64,000 nt of DNA from Bombyx mori (GCF_030269925.1 NC_085119.1:14543001-14607000), one strand, 5' to 3'; positions 1-13,073 are shown, counted from the first letter of the stretch. Made by a program: numbers and translations. The notes: generated by a model not told the origin, from the letters alone.

Positions 1-197
1 GTTAAGTGGTTACTGGAGCCCTTAGATATCTACAACACAAATGCGCCACCCACCTTGAAATATAAGTTGTAAGGTCTCAAGTATAGTTACAGCGGCTGCC
101 CCACCCTTCAAACCGAAATGCATTACTGCTTCACAGCAGAAATAGGCAGGGTGGTGGTACCTACTCGTGCGGACTCACAAGAGGTCTTACCACCAGT
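1..197 (-). mobile_element. Bm1 SINE, cut by window start
   Basis: Bm1 body in reverse orientation, from GTTAAGTGGTTACTGGAGCC through the TACCACCAGT box at 197. The 3' tail lies outside the window. Confidence 0.85.
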
Positions 198-1406
198 ATC
201 GAGGCCAAGCTTTCAGCGAAATCGAAAATCGGAGAACCAGATTGAAAAGCCTTCAAGCCTGGAATAATTCTAATGCATACCATTCTGTACAATCTAGCAT
301 GATGTAAGCTAAAATATACTCACTTCACTGAATTAAATCTCAATCACACTAGACCAGCCTTTCCCAAAGTGAGCGATAACGCCCCCTTGAGGCCGCTGTA
401 GGCCTAAAAGGGGTCAGTGAGAGACCCAGGAAAAAAGGGGGCCTTGTATATAGGCTTGGGCAGTGGTTTGTAATTTCTCTAGGAGGAGTTTTTAGTAGGT
501 GAAAAATGGGGGCGCTCAAAAATAATTTATTCTCAAAGTGGACAAAATAAGTTTGGGAACCGATGCACTAGAGTCAGCGCAGTGCGTGACTAATAATCAA
601 CAATCTTTAAAACAACGATTAGAAATACGCATCATCGTTAAGTTAGCGCGTTTATTAATTAATCACCCTTGACATGCAAATACTCCGACCTCCCGATAAC
701 GTATTTCACGGGATATTAAACAATAATCTATTCCGACGCTCTACTTGAGACATGTCTAAATTGCCACTGCAGCTGTGTGGGTATTATCTTGTGTGAGCAA
801 AGTAATGATTCGCAGTAGAGTAGGTTAGGTTAGTCAGATTGCTTAGTTGAATTATGGGTTTCATGTGATGGTTTTTTTTTGGTGAATAATTTTCTTCAAA
901 TATTGATTTATTAAAATCGTTTCGTTATATTCATTATTGTAATTAATATCGTAGTATTTACTAACGAGTTTTGATGTAATTAAAAAAAAAAACATTAAAT
1001 TATTATTATTTTTTGTTTACAATTTCAGTTTCAAAACTAAAAGAGATAACCTAGAACCTAGTTCTTGAGACATTAGTGATTACGTTCGATTTCCGCTTCA
1101 AGTTCCGATATAAGTCGATTTATCGATGGAATAGTGGCTAATATAAATTAGTTAATAGGATAAATAGAAAACCCCTGTCTGATTAAAACTACCAACTATC
1201 TATTACTTAGTGTTAGCTTTCAACTTCGCTCAAATTGTGCATAACTAGTTTTTATTGCTTTTGATGGGAAGTCAAAGATTCCATCTAGTGTAGCATGCTG
1301 ACGGAGTACTCCAAAGGGATAGCACTAGCAACTTATATACTTCGACTTCAAAGTACCATTGTATTGGATTACGCCTGTCCCACCCGTGGACTATGATATA
1401 CAAATT

Positions 1407-1654
1407 ATTTTTTAATTGCTTATATGGGTGGACGAGTTCACAGCCCACCTGGTGTTGAGTGGTTACTGGATGGAGCCCATAGACATCTACAACGTGAATG
1501 CGCCACCCACCTTGAGATATAAGTTCTAAGGTCTCGAGTATAGTTACAACGGCTGCCCCACCCTTCAAACCGAAACGCATTACTGCTTCACAGCAGAAAT
1601 AGGCAGGATGGTGGTACCTACCCGTGCGGACTCACAAGGGGTCCTACCACCAGT
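1407..1654 (-). mobile_element. Bm1 SINE, 5'-truncated
   Basis: Begins with the T-run (reverse of the A-rich tail), TATGGGTGGACGAGTTCAC, and runs to CCTACCACCAGT. It lacks the tRNA-like head. A small duplication (GGATGGAGCC) distinguishes it. Confidence 0.88.
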
Positions 1655-2423
1655 CAAATTGCGGTATCTATCTATCAACGGGGTTTTATGATTAAAGACC
1701 AGCCAAGCTCACCAAGTCTAAAATTCACTTGATTATTTTTATGCTGACCGTACATGTTTTGTTGTTGTACGCGTCGATCTAAGCACTTCCTAGTTCAGGT
1801 CGAGGTCAAAGTTCACTTCAGCCCCGCCTCACATCATCAATAATACTTGTAAACTACTTGCGACTGCTTATAAGCAATAGGCATTAATTTGTTTACGACA
1901 TGCAATACGACTTTTTTGGGGGGACCGTTAAAATCACATAACAACGCCATTCAACGAGAATTTTGTAATTATCAAATTCATTAACATAAATTTCTGAGAT
2001 TAGTATTATTATGAATTTAATTTTGTTCGTGCACGCGGCAATCCTCAACCGAATCAGATTATTTAATGAGGTCACGGAAAAATGCAGCAGGATGAAAGAG
2101 CTCTTGTTATAAAATGAATAAAGAATGACGTTTTTACTCAGTATCTGCAAGTACTTAGCACGGTCTTGACAATTTGTTAGATGCATTGTAAGACCAGACG
2201 GTCGCGTGTTTCGGCTTGAAGAATCCAACAGTAGTTAGATAACAAAATTAAGACTCATATTTCAAGTTGAATGGTGGCATTCGCATTAAGATACCCTATA
2301 AAGATATTCTGATTTAAGCGGTCTTTATTCGAATATTGATACCTTTTTTGCATTTCTCGATGCTTCCTGAGCGCTATGAGATGTGTTTTTTCCGATGTTT
2401 TTGTCGCAAAGTTCTAAGCGGCA

Positions 2424-2535
2424 AGCAGCGGCTTGACTCTGCCACTGGCATTGATGGTGTCCATGGGTAACGTTGACTATTCACCATCTGGTGGAGCGCT
2501 ACCCTGTTTGCCTAGAAGAGAAATAAATAAATAAA
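2424..2535 (+). repeat. Short LINE-type 3' tail repeat
   Basis: CAGCGGCTTGACTCTGCCAC, then CCATGGGTAACGTTGACTATT and an AAATAAATAAATAAA end. Same family as 27010, 45398 and 50178. Confidence 0.65.
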
Positions 2536-2625
2536 AAGTTAACCTCACACGAGTAGATATAACATTTTCTTTACATAATTTATTTTGTACGTACACGTTA
2601 TGTTACATTATGTCCTATTTTATTT

Positions 2626-2921
2626 CTAGCTAACTAACCCGGCAGACTTCGTAGTGCCTCAATCGCTAAATAAAAGACCTGAACTTTTGTATAAAATAAA
2701 CTTAAAACAAACAAAAGGAATCCGTCCGCGGGGGACATATCAAAGGAAAAACAAAATTGGTATTTTTATTTAATTTAGAGCATTTTCATATTTATCTGCC
2801 TTTTAAACCTTCTCTGGACTTCCAGAAATAATTCAAGACCAAAATTAGCCAAATCAGTTCAGCCGTTCTCGAGTTTTAGCGAGACTAACGAACAGCAATT
2901 CATTTTTATATATATAGATAG
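2626..2921 (+). mobile_element. RTE-like 3' tail repeat, copy 1
   Basis: CCCGGCAGACTTCGTAGTGC at the left, then GTTCTCGAGTTTTAGCGAGAC and CAGCAATTCATTTTTATATA at the right. The TATATATAGATA end is like RTE-clade tails in arthropods; clade from memory. Confidence 0.7.
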
Positions 2922-3897
2922 ATTAAATTGTACAATTTCAAATCAGTCAGATATTTCAATTACGTCAAGTACCTATATTACCCGCAGAAGTGATATGTTG
3001 TCGAGAATCCCTGAGGTTTTCATTAATAACAATTGCCTATTAACATCTAGAGACCTTATTATGACAATGGTGTAGACGTTAAATGATGATTCTGAAGTGA
3101 ATATTCAATAATTTAATGCCTTTTGTAACTATTATTGCTCAGGTATACCTAGAATTTGCCACGATCTTAATATTATATAATAGTGAATCTTTAAAATTTG
3201 GATCTATTTTGAACTCTGTGCGGTCAGACTGAAGTGCAAAAAAATCAATAATAAAACATTTCTATTGCCTTAAAAGACAAACTATTATAATTAGTCGCTA
3301 AGTTTAAACAGTAATTATAGTGATGTTAAGAACGTTATATTTCATGAAAACATTCCTTCATCCATTTATATCTTTAGCATCCAAATATAATGTTCAGAAT
3401 GGTTCGATCGGATCAATCTGTTTTTTTAAAGCTATTTATTATCACTATATTTCAACCTATGTACTTTAATAGTATGTCCAAGAGAGCATTGTACAGATTG
3501 GAGTCTCCGGTTTCGCAATAGCTACTATCTTAGGTTGGGTGCGTCACCTGCCGCAAAGCCTCGGGATTAAGACGAAGCGACGGGAATAAATGCCTTCACT
3601 GAGTCACCGCAGCCGCTAATCCCCTCAGGCAACCTGAGAAATGACTCTGAGGCACAAGATCTCTAGTGACGTAAGCACAAGAAAAAATCTCATACTGCGA
3701 ATAAAACATTTTAGTTAGTACCAAATAGATGGTACTGTAGTCCTACTACGTATTTTAACGTATTGAAAACTTTAAAACGTCTAGTATAATTATTATAAAT
3801 CGATTGAAAATTTTAAATACTAATGGTTCCTTGAATGAACATTTTATGAATAAATCAGAGTTCATTTTCAGTATTCCTTTTATTTTCTCTTGCATTC

Positions 3898-4170
3898 TTT
3901 TTTTTATTGCTTTGATGGGTTAACGAGCTCACAGCTCAACTAATGTTAAGTGGTTACTGGAGCCCATAGACATCTACAACATAAATGCGACACCCATCTT
4001 GAGATATAAGTTCTAAGGTCTCAAGTATAGTTACAACGACTGCCCCACCCTTCAAACCAAAACGCATTACTGCTTACGGCAGAAATAGGCAGGGTGGTGG
4101 TACCTAACCGCGCGGACTCGCAAGAGGTCTAACCACCAGTAATTACGCAAATAATAACTTTGCGGGTTTG
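3898..4170 (-). mobile_element. Bm1 SINE, 5'-truncated
   Basis: T-run, then the reversed Bm1 body, ending in the AATTACGCAAATAATAACTT segment that follows the ACCACCAGT box in longer copies. Confidence 0.88.
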
Positions 4171-5559
4171 TAGTATAGTACTTAATCGAAATCTCTAATA
4201 ATATAAAAACCGGACATTACTTTCGATCAGTTATTGTTCTCTATCAAAAATAGAAACTCATTTCTGAATCCAACGGAACACGGAACCCTATCAAAACATA
4301 CCGAGGCACTTTGACACCTAAATAAAATACAGTCGTATATCTTCCGTGACTCCCACAAAGGAAGTGAGGTCACCTTAAAAGCCATTCCGGACATATATAA
4401 ATATCAGAAAGGGTTTTTAGCGAGGCAGGTGTCCGTGTCACCTCGGACGGGCGGCGTATACACGGCGATCGTATGTAGTATTCTTGTTTTCAAAATTCAT
4501 TGGGTCACGAATCGTAGGAGATAGCGAATGCTCAAAATTGATTTAAGGTAAATATGAATCTAAACAAATCAATTTTCATCCAATTAGATGTAGTTGTTCA
4601 GTAATATCATACCAACGACATGTGGTCATTGGTACAGTACACACATCTGTGTCTTAGTTTGGATTTTATAGTCCTATTTATAATTTTTTTCACCATGTTG
4701 TCAACTATTTGCATTCTCATTTGTATCTATCTTTTAAGTGATATTTATCATGGACCTCAGTCCATTTATTGATGCTCTGATCACTGAATAAATAAATTGT
4801 TTCACTCATTTCAAAGCGTTTGCTTTCATAATTAATTTTTATTATTTTAATTCAGTGACTCATATTTTGATTTGCTTTATTGTTGATCTTATTTGACTTT
4901 AGTTAGTTTATGGTTGTGCGTTTTGTACCGCGGTTTCTGGGCATCATTCTCAGTCGGAGTCAGTATCCTTGTTAAATAAAGTATGGACGTTCACTTGTTA
5001 CTGTGAAGTTATCATCTTCGCTTACTACTGATGTTGACGGACCTTTTTTTGTTTAAGTGTATTTTTATTTCTACATTACGCAATTTGTAGCATTAAGTAC
5101 TAATTTTTTCATACAATAATTACTTCTGTTAACGATGGCAACTAAAACGACGACACCATCTGAAATAAAAATTAGAATACGAGTTGAAACGAATTAGCCT
5201 GTTTAAAACGTGTAGCAAATAACAATTGTCAAATCATATTAGGTATTAAAACTCGCTTGTCGCCCCTCTCTGAAATGTTTTGCTGTCAGGGATTCCGTCC
5301 GCTTATAGGGTAACACTGTTTCATGCGAGGATTTAAACAGATAAACGCCGGGATTTTCTCGGCTTTAACCGAACATGAAATGATATTTTCTGTAGTCCAT
5401 TAATGTCTTTTTTGTTTATTCATAAAAAATAAAAACAAAAGCAGAGACACGGGTTTAGCGGATTATAGATGAAACTTGAATCGGTAAGTCTCCGTGATCT
5501 AGTCGGTAATATACTCGAATCATATGCTCGGCAATGTATTAACTTTTTCGGATCACGTA

Positions 5560-5665
5560 CGATTTCAATGAAAAGCTCCTGTCTGCGGGATTCGAATACT
5601 GGCGCAGTTGCATCGCTCGATACGAATGAAACGGGCTTCTCATCTTTCAGGCCACGATGACTTCA
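5560..5665 (-). mobile_element. Bm1 tRNA-like head fragment
   Basis: CTGCGGGATTCGAATACTGG (reversed B box) through GGCCACGATGACTTC, the 5' terminus of Bm1 in reverse. Diverged by several percent. The body is missing. Confidence 0.7.
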
Positions 5666-6258
5666 AAGACATGTATTGAAAATGACATCAAACATTTTGT
5701 AACTGGTGGTATAGTGTATTGTCAACTCCTACGGTTAGGTACCACTTGCACCCCTAGCTACATTCGTTAAAGATAAAAGGCATCATTTCCCCGCGGCAGA
5801 GATAATAGAGATGATCGTACCGCCACGTCTAAGCTCGCCTTACCACTTTTCCTTGTAACTTTTGTATGTTAGATTGTATGTTCGGAGCCCTTGAGCTTTA
5901 AAGTCAACTTCTAGCAATGATTCCATTTACTTTTATTACATGAAATATTGAAGTTTAATAATTGTGACTCAAATTTAGAAATGTAAGAAACGTGACCACG
6001 TTTCTGTATTGCCTGCTCATGCACGATCTTCTCCATCTGTTTTTGTCTCTGGCGGCGTTGAGGGCGTTTTGAAATGTGTGGTACAGATCAACAAAGACAC
6101 GCTATTTAACCTTTTGTCAGATACAGTTCAAATAGCTCACAACCAACTTGGCTTGCGGTTTACATGACAACGTAAATGACGTCACTCATTTTGCGACATA
6201 GATTTAGTAATCTATTTTGCTGCAGAAATAATAATAACATCAAGTTTAGGTAAAATAT

Positions 6259-6294
6259 TGAGAGAGAGAGAGAGAGAAAGGAAAAGAGAGAGAT
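6259..6294. repeat. GA microsatellite
   Basis: (GA)n with a few interruptions, about 36 bp. Confidence 0.9.
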
Positions 6295-6367
6295 AATTTT
6301 AATATTGTGTTTTTTTTTATTTATTTCACAAAAACTTTTTCAAGCCACAATTTTCATGGCCACAGTC

Positions 6368-6517
6368 GACTGATTTTCCAATTATCAGATAAGGTTCAAA
6401 AGACAAATACACTCAAATAATTTAAAATTGCAATTCAGTGAATAAAATACTTAATAATTCAATCAAATTAATTAAAACTTGATGCATAACTTTCATCTGA
6501 TAATTGGAAAATCAGTC
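6368..6517. repeat. Perfect 23-bp inverted repeat, 104-bp spacer
   Basis: Arms 6368-6390 (GACTGATTTTCC...) and 6495-6517 (...GGAAAATCAGTC) are exact reverse complements. It ends 159 bp before the first Ig exon. Could be a tiny MITE or a pre-mRNA stem. Confidence 0.85.
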
Positions 6518-6676
6518 TTTAATGAAATCGAACATCATAATTAGAACAAAGCCATCGAAAGGATTTTTATGGCAAATTGCAACTTAAAATGTTACATTTG
6601 ACAGGCATTTTTATTAATTTTTAATCCACATTATCGTTCTTAGATAATATTTAGATGACATTATTATTTATTCCAG

Positions 6677-6827
6677 GTAGTCCGATGTCGTCGGTAACGG
6701 GCACAGTGACAAGAGTAGCGGCGGTCGTAGGCGGGGAGGCTAATTTACCCTGCGACAGTCGCCCGCCACAGCGCAACGATAGCATGCTGCTGGTCGTTTG
6801 GTACCGAGATGACAATCCAGTTTACAG
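6677..6827 (+). CDS. Sidestep-family protein, exon for first half of Ig domain 1
   Basis: Internal exon of a Sidestep-like cell-surface receptor. It is bounded by a TTCCAG acceptor (ends 6676) and a CAG/GTGAGT donor (starts 6828). It begins with two bases finishing a codon (upstream intron phase 1) and ends with two bases (phase 2). The translation contains the first Ig cysteine in GGEANLPCDS and the core tryptophan in LLVVWYRDDNPVY. The order LPCD, then VVWYRD, then YSYD (completed by the next exon) is what I know from insect Sidestep Ig1 domains. No initiation codon or signal peptide is present, so at least one 5' exon is missing from this call; I could not identify it upstream. Side binds Beat proteins in trans in Drosophila motor axon guidance; which Side paralogue this is cannot be told from the sequence alone. 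Confidence 0.8.
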
Positions 6828-9188
6828 GTGAGTCGTGTGGGATACTTAACATACTACGAATTAAAGGATGCCAACCTTCAGCACCCGTGAAATTTCGCGT
6901 TGATATTCATGACCTGTTAAAAAACCCAAAGTAATTGTGGATATTCTAACATAAAGAGAAGGTCGCCAAATTCATTACTATTGGCATAACGGTGGGAGTA
7001 AAAATCCTTGCGTATAGATTCGCGCAGGAAAACATATCGTATGAAATTCTATAGATGAATTTTGAAAGAGTAGCCGGAAGTCGAATAAGAAGATATCGCA
7101 TGCCCATGTTTAACACGCACTTTGAATTAGAGGGGTATATAATATCAGCTGAAAGACTCCCACTCCTATTTTTTGTGTGCTACGTACCGCTTTTTTAACA
7201 ATTGTGGGAAGCAGTATTTTATAGTTCATTGTGAGAATCCGATACATCAATTAGCGTCAGCTTGACTCGCTTACCGTTCCGCGCGTGACACTTGACGCTA
7301 CCTAAAGCGCCTATAGTCACTGTGTTCACGTTCACGATAATTGTTATTGTGCTTCCCGATAATTCACGATAATTATAAGGCAATTTTTGTTTATATTTAG
7401 AACGATGTCATCTTGAGAAACTTGAGTAGTAGTATGATTATTAATTATTGTTAATTAAAGATTAACAATCGGGGCATACCTTGCGTCTCAAAGTGAGTGA
7501 CGGAATTTACCTTCTGATGTTGCGGTAATAATTTAATACCATGTGAGCTCTGATCTCATTCACTCGTTTGTGCAATAGGAAACACTATGGCTAAATATGA
7601 GTTCGATGAAAATCGTTTGATCTGTTCCTCAATTTAACACACCCAAATTTGGAATTTTAATTCAGTAGTGTTCAGGATAGCATATTTTTTGCCCTCAAGT
7701 CGAAGAATATATTTTTCAGGAAGTAGTCTATTGTATGATGAATTTGAGCTCGGACTTAATATCTAACGCTCTTGTGAAGTAGCAATACATCTAGGTCGTT
7801 TCCAGAGACCGGTGTGCTCATAAGCCTATCACCTATTACGTACCGCAAATAATTATAAAACTGTAGCACAAATCCCCTGCCTAGTTACTACGCTCTTTCC
7901 TACTGTCATTGTGCGAAAATCATGACGTCATCGCGACTCAAACCTCATGCGCTCAACTCAAAGAACACATTACACCACGCCGACGTCGCTCGTGGTAGGA
8001 CACCGAGAAGGTGAATCTCCTTCAAATAATTCAATGCTCGGCGAAGCAATGTCTGGGTGAGTACACGTGCGTGAAATCACCGATAACTGAAGTAACGGTC
8101 GAAAACTTCCAGTTTCATAATGTAACAGTCGCTCTATATCCGGAAAAACAAATTTAGCGTGGCTTACAAAATACAGCCCGATACGTATTGGACATTGATA
8201 CGCTAAATTGTTTGCTTAAAGACTTATTAGGACTCGACTACGCGTATAAATTTAAAGTGAAACGCTGTTCTATTTAAAAAAATATCAGACACGTGGATGA
8301 AATACTTGGGAAAGAATAATTTTTATGTAGAAAGGATGTAGAACGAATCATTTTTATGTATTTTATGTCTTATGTAGTCAGTTTATGCAGTAGCATTATA
8401 TACGAGCATAGTTCCATTTTACATTCATTTATATTTAATGACAGGTACTGAGGATGGTGGAATTATTATATATACGGCTTAAAATAAACCCGTTCAATAC
8501 TGGAGTGGGTTTTCAAAGTTGGTACTGTCTAAGCTAATAGAATATTCCTTTCGATAAAATGTATCTATTAATTTATCATCATAAATTATTGGTAACATTA
8601 ATAATTCAGGTTAAGATTTGTTGTTGCGTATTCTCCTAGTAAATTTCAATACAATTTAGGGTTTTTGTAATCATATAACCTTTTGCTAAAGACTGGAAAA
8701 GATAATTTGCAGTTTCGTAAATGGCGACTAAGGGATTCACAGATGACATTTTTTTCTGAGTATCATACCAGTATATGGCCTCTACTACTTTTGGACATTT
8801 TCAATTTAGGAACAAAGCCAAGTCATCGTTTTCCTATGAGAACTCACCTTGAAACTGGTTTGAAGCAGAACATTTCGTGGAAGGAAATTCTTTGTGAAGC
8901 CGGATTGTATGTGACAAAAACAATTCTGGAAGTACACCGCAGAAGCAAGCAGTTCCAAGTGAATAGATAAATAAGCTCTGCTCCGGTGTTGGGCGGTGCG
9001 GTGTTAAAAAGGCGATAATGGAATGTTCCAAGAAGACCCAGAGGTTCCAAACGATCCGTGAGAACGGGATTGCTGATTATTGTAGTGGTCTTTTTCAGTA
9101 TGGACCTGAACGTTAAAATTGAAGTAGCTTGTATTTAAGAGCCTCAGCCTGCAGATAGGAGCAAGATACCACGTAAAGCTGAACTCGT

Positions 9189-9224
9189 GTTTACTATTTA
9201 CATATTATTATGTAAATAGTAAAC
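9189..9224. repeat. Perfect 16-bp palindrome with 4-nt loop
   Basis: GTTTACTATTTACATA and TATGTAAATAGTAAAC are exact complements around TTAT. Confidence 0.85.
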
Positions 9225-9261
9225 TTTTTATTTCCAAAATCTTATCTATGTTAGTTTTTTT

Positions 9262-9509
9262 TATTTTATTTTTTATTGCTTAGATGGGTGGACGAGCTCA
9301 CAGCCCACCTGGTGTAAAGTGGTTACTGGAGCCCATAGACATCTACAACATAAATGCGCCACCCACCTTGAGATATAAGTTCTAAGATCTCAGTATAGTT
9401 ACAGCGGCTGCCCTACCCTTCAGACCGAAACGCATTACTGCTTCACGGCAGAAATAGGCAGGGTGGTGGTACCTACCCGCGCGGACTCACAAGAGATCCT
9501 ACCACCAGT
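9262..9509 (-). mobile_element. Bm1 SINE, 5'-truncated
   Basis: Reversed tail TTTTTATTGCTTAGATGGG followed by the body to CCTACCACCAGT. Low divergence. Confidence 0.9.
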
Positions 9510-11439
9510 TACATGGTTTGGTGCCCTATAGTGTGAGGTAATAGGAAGAAAGACGCATCGCAAAAGCGTGACTCTGACGTATTTGGTGTGACTCGGATAC
9601 AAGTTAAGGAAAACAATTTTGAGTTGGTTCAACACCAATATGCTTCGTCGCATTCAGCATTTTGGTGAAGCTTCAGTTATTCACCAAGGGAAAAAGTAGG
9701 TATTATGGATAAATACCGATACCCTTCCTATTGCTATCCTAGGGCAGTGTCGTCGGGCAGTTTTGAAAGGCAAACCAGTAATTACTTTATTATAACTATA
9801 GCTTTGTTTATATTTATTATTATTTTATCTTTGATTTTTTTTTGTTTATTAGTTTTGTCTATAGCCTTAAAAGCGATGAATATTGTTTCCTTATCTATTC
9901 GAAAAATAATAGCTTGGTCGTAAATACGTATTGTATTATTAAATCTGACTCGTAGTCTAAGGGTTAATTGAACTAATAGTATTATAGCATGAGCTTAGCG
10001 TGAAATGTGGTGTAGACTCTGTCTGCCGGAGACTCGACTACAATTAACGTCAGTTTTCACGACAAGCGGCGGTTGCATTCGAAGTTTCGATAATCGACTC
10101 ACTATAGTCAAGTAAATTCGAGGCTAATTCAGGCTATTTTGGTTGAAAAGAACAAAAAAGCTAAATTTTTGAAGAACAATATGCAAATGTTGACGTAAAA
10201 CAGCTTTGTTGTCCGTAATCACGAAAACTGTAATGTATCCGAAATGGAATTCGATCGTAAATATAATAATGTCAATAAAAAATAGAGATTAAACCGTAAA
10301 AAATATTTTAATGGTTAAAGTTTGGATATTTTTAATTTAAAAAATTACTGAGTTAATCGTTTAAAAATATTATGAAATATCACCAAAAAAAACTTTTGAG
10401 CTTATCATTGAAATTTTGATATTTGACGGAGACTTCACAAATGATTACGCAATATTTCGTAACACACAAAAAAACTGTAACAGCGCAAACTTTTTAACAT
10501 TACTTACCCTTTCTAGAAGCTCTTGGAAGCACGGAAACCTTTTAGATAAATTAAACAAGAACCAAAAGGGAATGTTATATTTAAATACATTCGTATGAAG
10601 CAAGTACGCTTTTCTGATGTACAAACATTTAATTATTTTACCGGAGGAGAGAAACTGACGCTGAATCACGGGTCTGTCTGTCCGGGCTACGGAAAAAAAG
10701 ATACGCCTGATTATTATGAATCTCATCAGAAAGGACTAGTCCTTTTTAGCCGGAGGCACGTCTCTCGTATTGTATAAAATTATGTTTGGAGATGTCCCTT
10801 CGTAATATATTACGTTTGATATTTCCGCAGGTTTCGCCGAATCGTCGACATGATTAAAAAATGTTTTTTTTATCATCTTATCTTGTTTATTTGATACGCT
10901 TATTTAAAAAAAAGTTTTTATAATAGATTTTTCCATAATTGCATTTTGTAATGTTTAATTTATTTCTCTGTCTATTTGGTTTGTTACAGTGTAGTTGTTT
11001 TGTATTTACGTCTTTTAATTTGAGCTTTGTGCTTCAATCCATAATACACGAAAAAGAACATAAGTTGAGACAGTGGGTTGTAAAGTGCTTAATTGGAGAG
11101 GAATTCGGATGTTCTCTCATGATATTAGTCTGTTTGTTTTTAACTTGGAAGTTAGCGCTCTCGGAATCTTCAAGTAACCTTATCTTGTTTATTGATGTCT
11201 ATTTTTTAGTACTTATGATAAAGCAAACGTGATAAGGCAACGTAGCGTCATCTACAACATTTCCGTAAGGTAGCCGTTTGTTACTGTTGAAATTTCGACG
11301 TGAATATCACGTGGTGTAATTTTTGTATCGACTCCATAACACCAAAACTTCCAATGAACAAAGAAATAAATAAAATATTTTTTTCTGTTAATATGTAATT
11401 CATTTTATTTCACATTATTATTAGTAATATTTTTAAATT

Positions 11440-11678
11440 GGGAACAAATCATATACGGTCCTCCGGCCCCAATTTTGCACTCTCTGTTTTATGGGTGCCA
11501 CATGATGATAAACATTCTTATATATGTTTAAGCTTATAAATGTACAGATAATCAAGACCCAAACAAAGATCAAACAAATCTGTTCATCACACAATTTTTA
11601 CCCGATGCAATGCGAATCAAACCCGCGATCCTCGGCGCAACAGTCAAAGCGCTAACTATTGCACCACCGAGCTAGTTA
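11440..11678 (-). mobile_element. tRNA-derived SINE, family 2
   Basis: On the - strand, CTCGGTGGTGCAATAGTTAG (A-box region) and GGGTTTGATTCG (B-box region), followed by the body ATTGTGTGATGAACAG and GGACCGTATATGATTTG. Same family as 47482. Confidence 0.7.
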
Positions 11679-12681
11679 TTGAATTTTAAATTAAATTAAA
11701 TTAATTCTATGCAGAATTCCGATCCTAAATAGATAATATTTTAGGCGAGTTCTGTCTTAAATTACACAGTATATTAAAATTGATACCTAATTGACTTTAG
11801 TGTTTTTAAAACGGATATCATATCGAAATAATATACCTTACGTCACTTCTATTGCGACGAATCTAATAACACTTCATATTTTGAAAGCGGTCAAAAGATT
11901 TGGACCTTGGAGCGTGCCAAAGAACCAAATACAAACACGTGTATACCTTTTTTTTCATACATATTGTCCAATAAAATATAACGCGTAGTGTGATTTCTAT
12001 TAATTTTCATGAGATTATCCCGTAAAATTGTTTACAATCATGTTTCGTTTACGCTATGAAATTTAGTGGAGTCGTGCGTGTGTTTTTTGATACCGTCGAA
12101 GTAGGTCGTGACCTTATGAATGGTTTTACGAAGATCATTATCGGTAGTTGATACATTAATGAAGCCGCAAAGGTAATATTACATTTCGCCTCAAATTCCT
12201 GATCTTGAATCGGTCGTCAAAGAAGAATAATTTTGATTGCTGAATGATTGATCGGTGAAGTACTGCTTTGGCTTCTAACATTATAAAAATCATGTCGTAA
12301 ACAAGGTTTTATTTTTGTTGTATATTATGTCCAATATGATGTGATATAAAAACAAGAAGAAGAAATTGAGGCAAAATAAAAAATAAATATCCAGTTTTGG
12401 AATCATCTGGTCTCAAATAAAAGTTAGTAGCAAAAAATAATCATTTGAAATTATAACAACATTGGTTATATTGTTCCAAATTAACATTGACCTAGCGCAC
12501 CGCTCATCAAAAACTAAGTTGCTATAACCGAAACGCTGGCTTAATGCGTAGGTACCTATTGATAGGACTTCTAGTGTACTCATACCGAGCCATCTACTCG
12601 ACCGGGGTTAGTGTCCTGAGGCAAGTACCAATTTAACCAATGTACAAAACCAATAAATTCACGATGAAGGTATAACATTTA

Positions 12682-13073
12682 GAAGTCGTCGTGGCCTAAA
12701 GGACGTCCGGTGCATTCGTATCTAGCGATGCAACGGTGTTCGAATCCCGCAGGCAAGTAGGTACCAATTTTTCTAATAAAATACGTACTTAACAATAAAT
12801 GTTCACGATTGACTTCCACGGTGAAGAAATAACATCGTGTAATAAAAATCAAACCCGCAAAATTATAATTTGCGTAATTACTGGTGGTAAGACCTCTTGT
12901 GAGTCCGCACGGGTAGGTACCACCGCCCTGCCTATTTTTGCCGTGAAAACTTAGAACTTATATCTGAAGGTGCGTGACGCATTTACGTTGTAAATGTCTA
13001 TCGGCTCTAGTGACCACTTATCATCAGGTGGGCAGTGAGCTCGTCCAACCATCTAAGTAATAAAGAAAAAAAA
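12682..13073 (+). mobile_element. Near full-length Bm1 SINE
   Basis: Starts GAAGTCGTCGTGGCCTAAAG, with the tRNA-like B box GTTCGAATCCC, and ends AAGTAATAAAGAAAAA. A small deletion removes part of the A-box side, and an internal block of the body is missing. The 80 bp just upstream (12600-12680) resemble the second half of another Bm1 head, suggesting tandem or nested insertion. Confidence 0.85.

Larger units (their letters stand above)
198..6676. other. Non-coding stretch left of the first recognised Ig exon
   Basis: Apart from the repeats listed separately (Bm1 copies at 1407, 3898 and 5560, a small LINE tail at 2424, an RTE-like tail at 2626, a GA tract at 6259, a 23-bp inverted repeat at 6368-6517) I see no convincing coding exon or RNA gene. 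The stretch 3530-3680 is more GC-rich than its surroundings and may be an old repeat, but I cannot classify it. A signal-peptide exon with a donor leaving one base (to fit the phase-1 acceptor at 6676) was looked for and not found. Confidence 0.6.

Noticed and set aside
4526..4546. ATG followed by a GTAAAT donor as a candidate first coding exon
   Set aside because: It would encode only about seven residues, is not a signal peptide, and ends in the wrong phase for the acceptor at 6676.
5700..5850. Possible further Bm1 remnant after the head fragment
   Set aside because: Only AACTGGTGGTA and CCGCGGCAGAGATAATAG resemble Bm1; too weak to call.
8683..8970. 95-codon + strand open frame
   Set aside because: No recognisable motif, overlapped by antisense frames, and it sits in a possible old repeat.
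10939..11232. 97-codon + strand open frame rich in hydrophobic residues
   Set aside because: AT-rich DNA gives Phe/Leu-rich frames by chance; no domain and no splice context.
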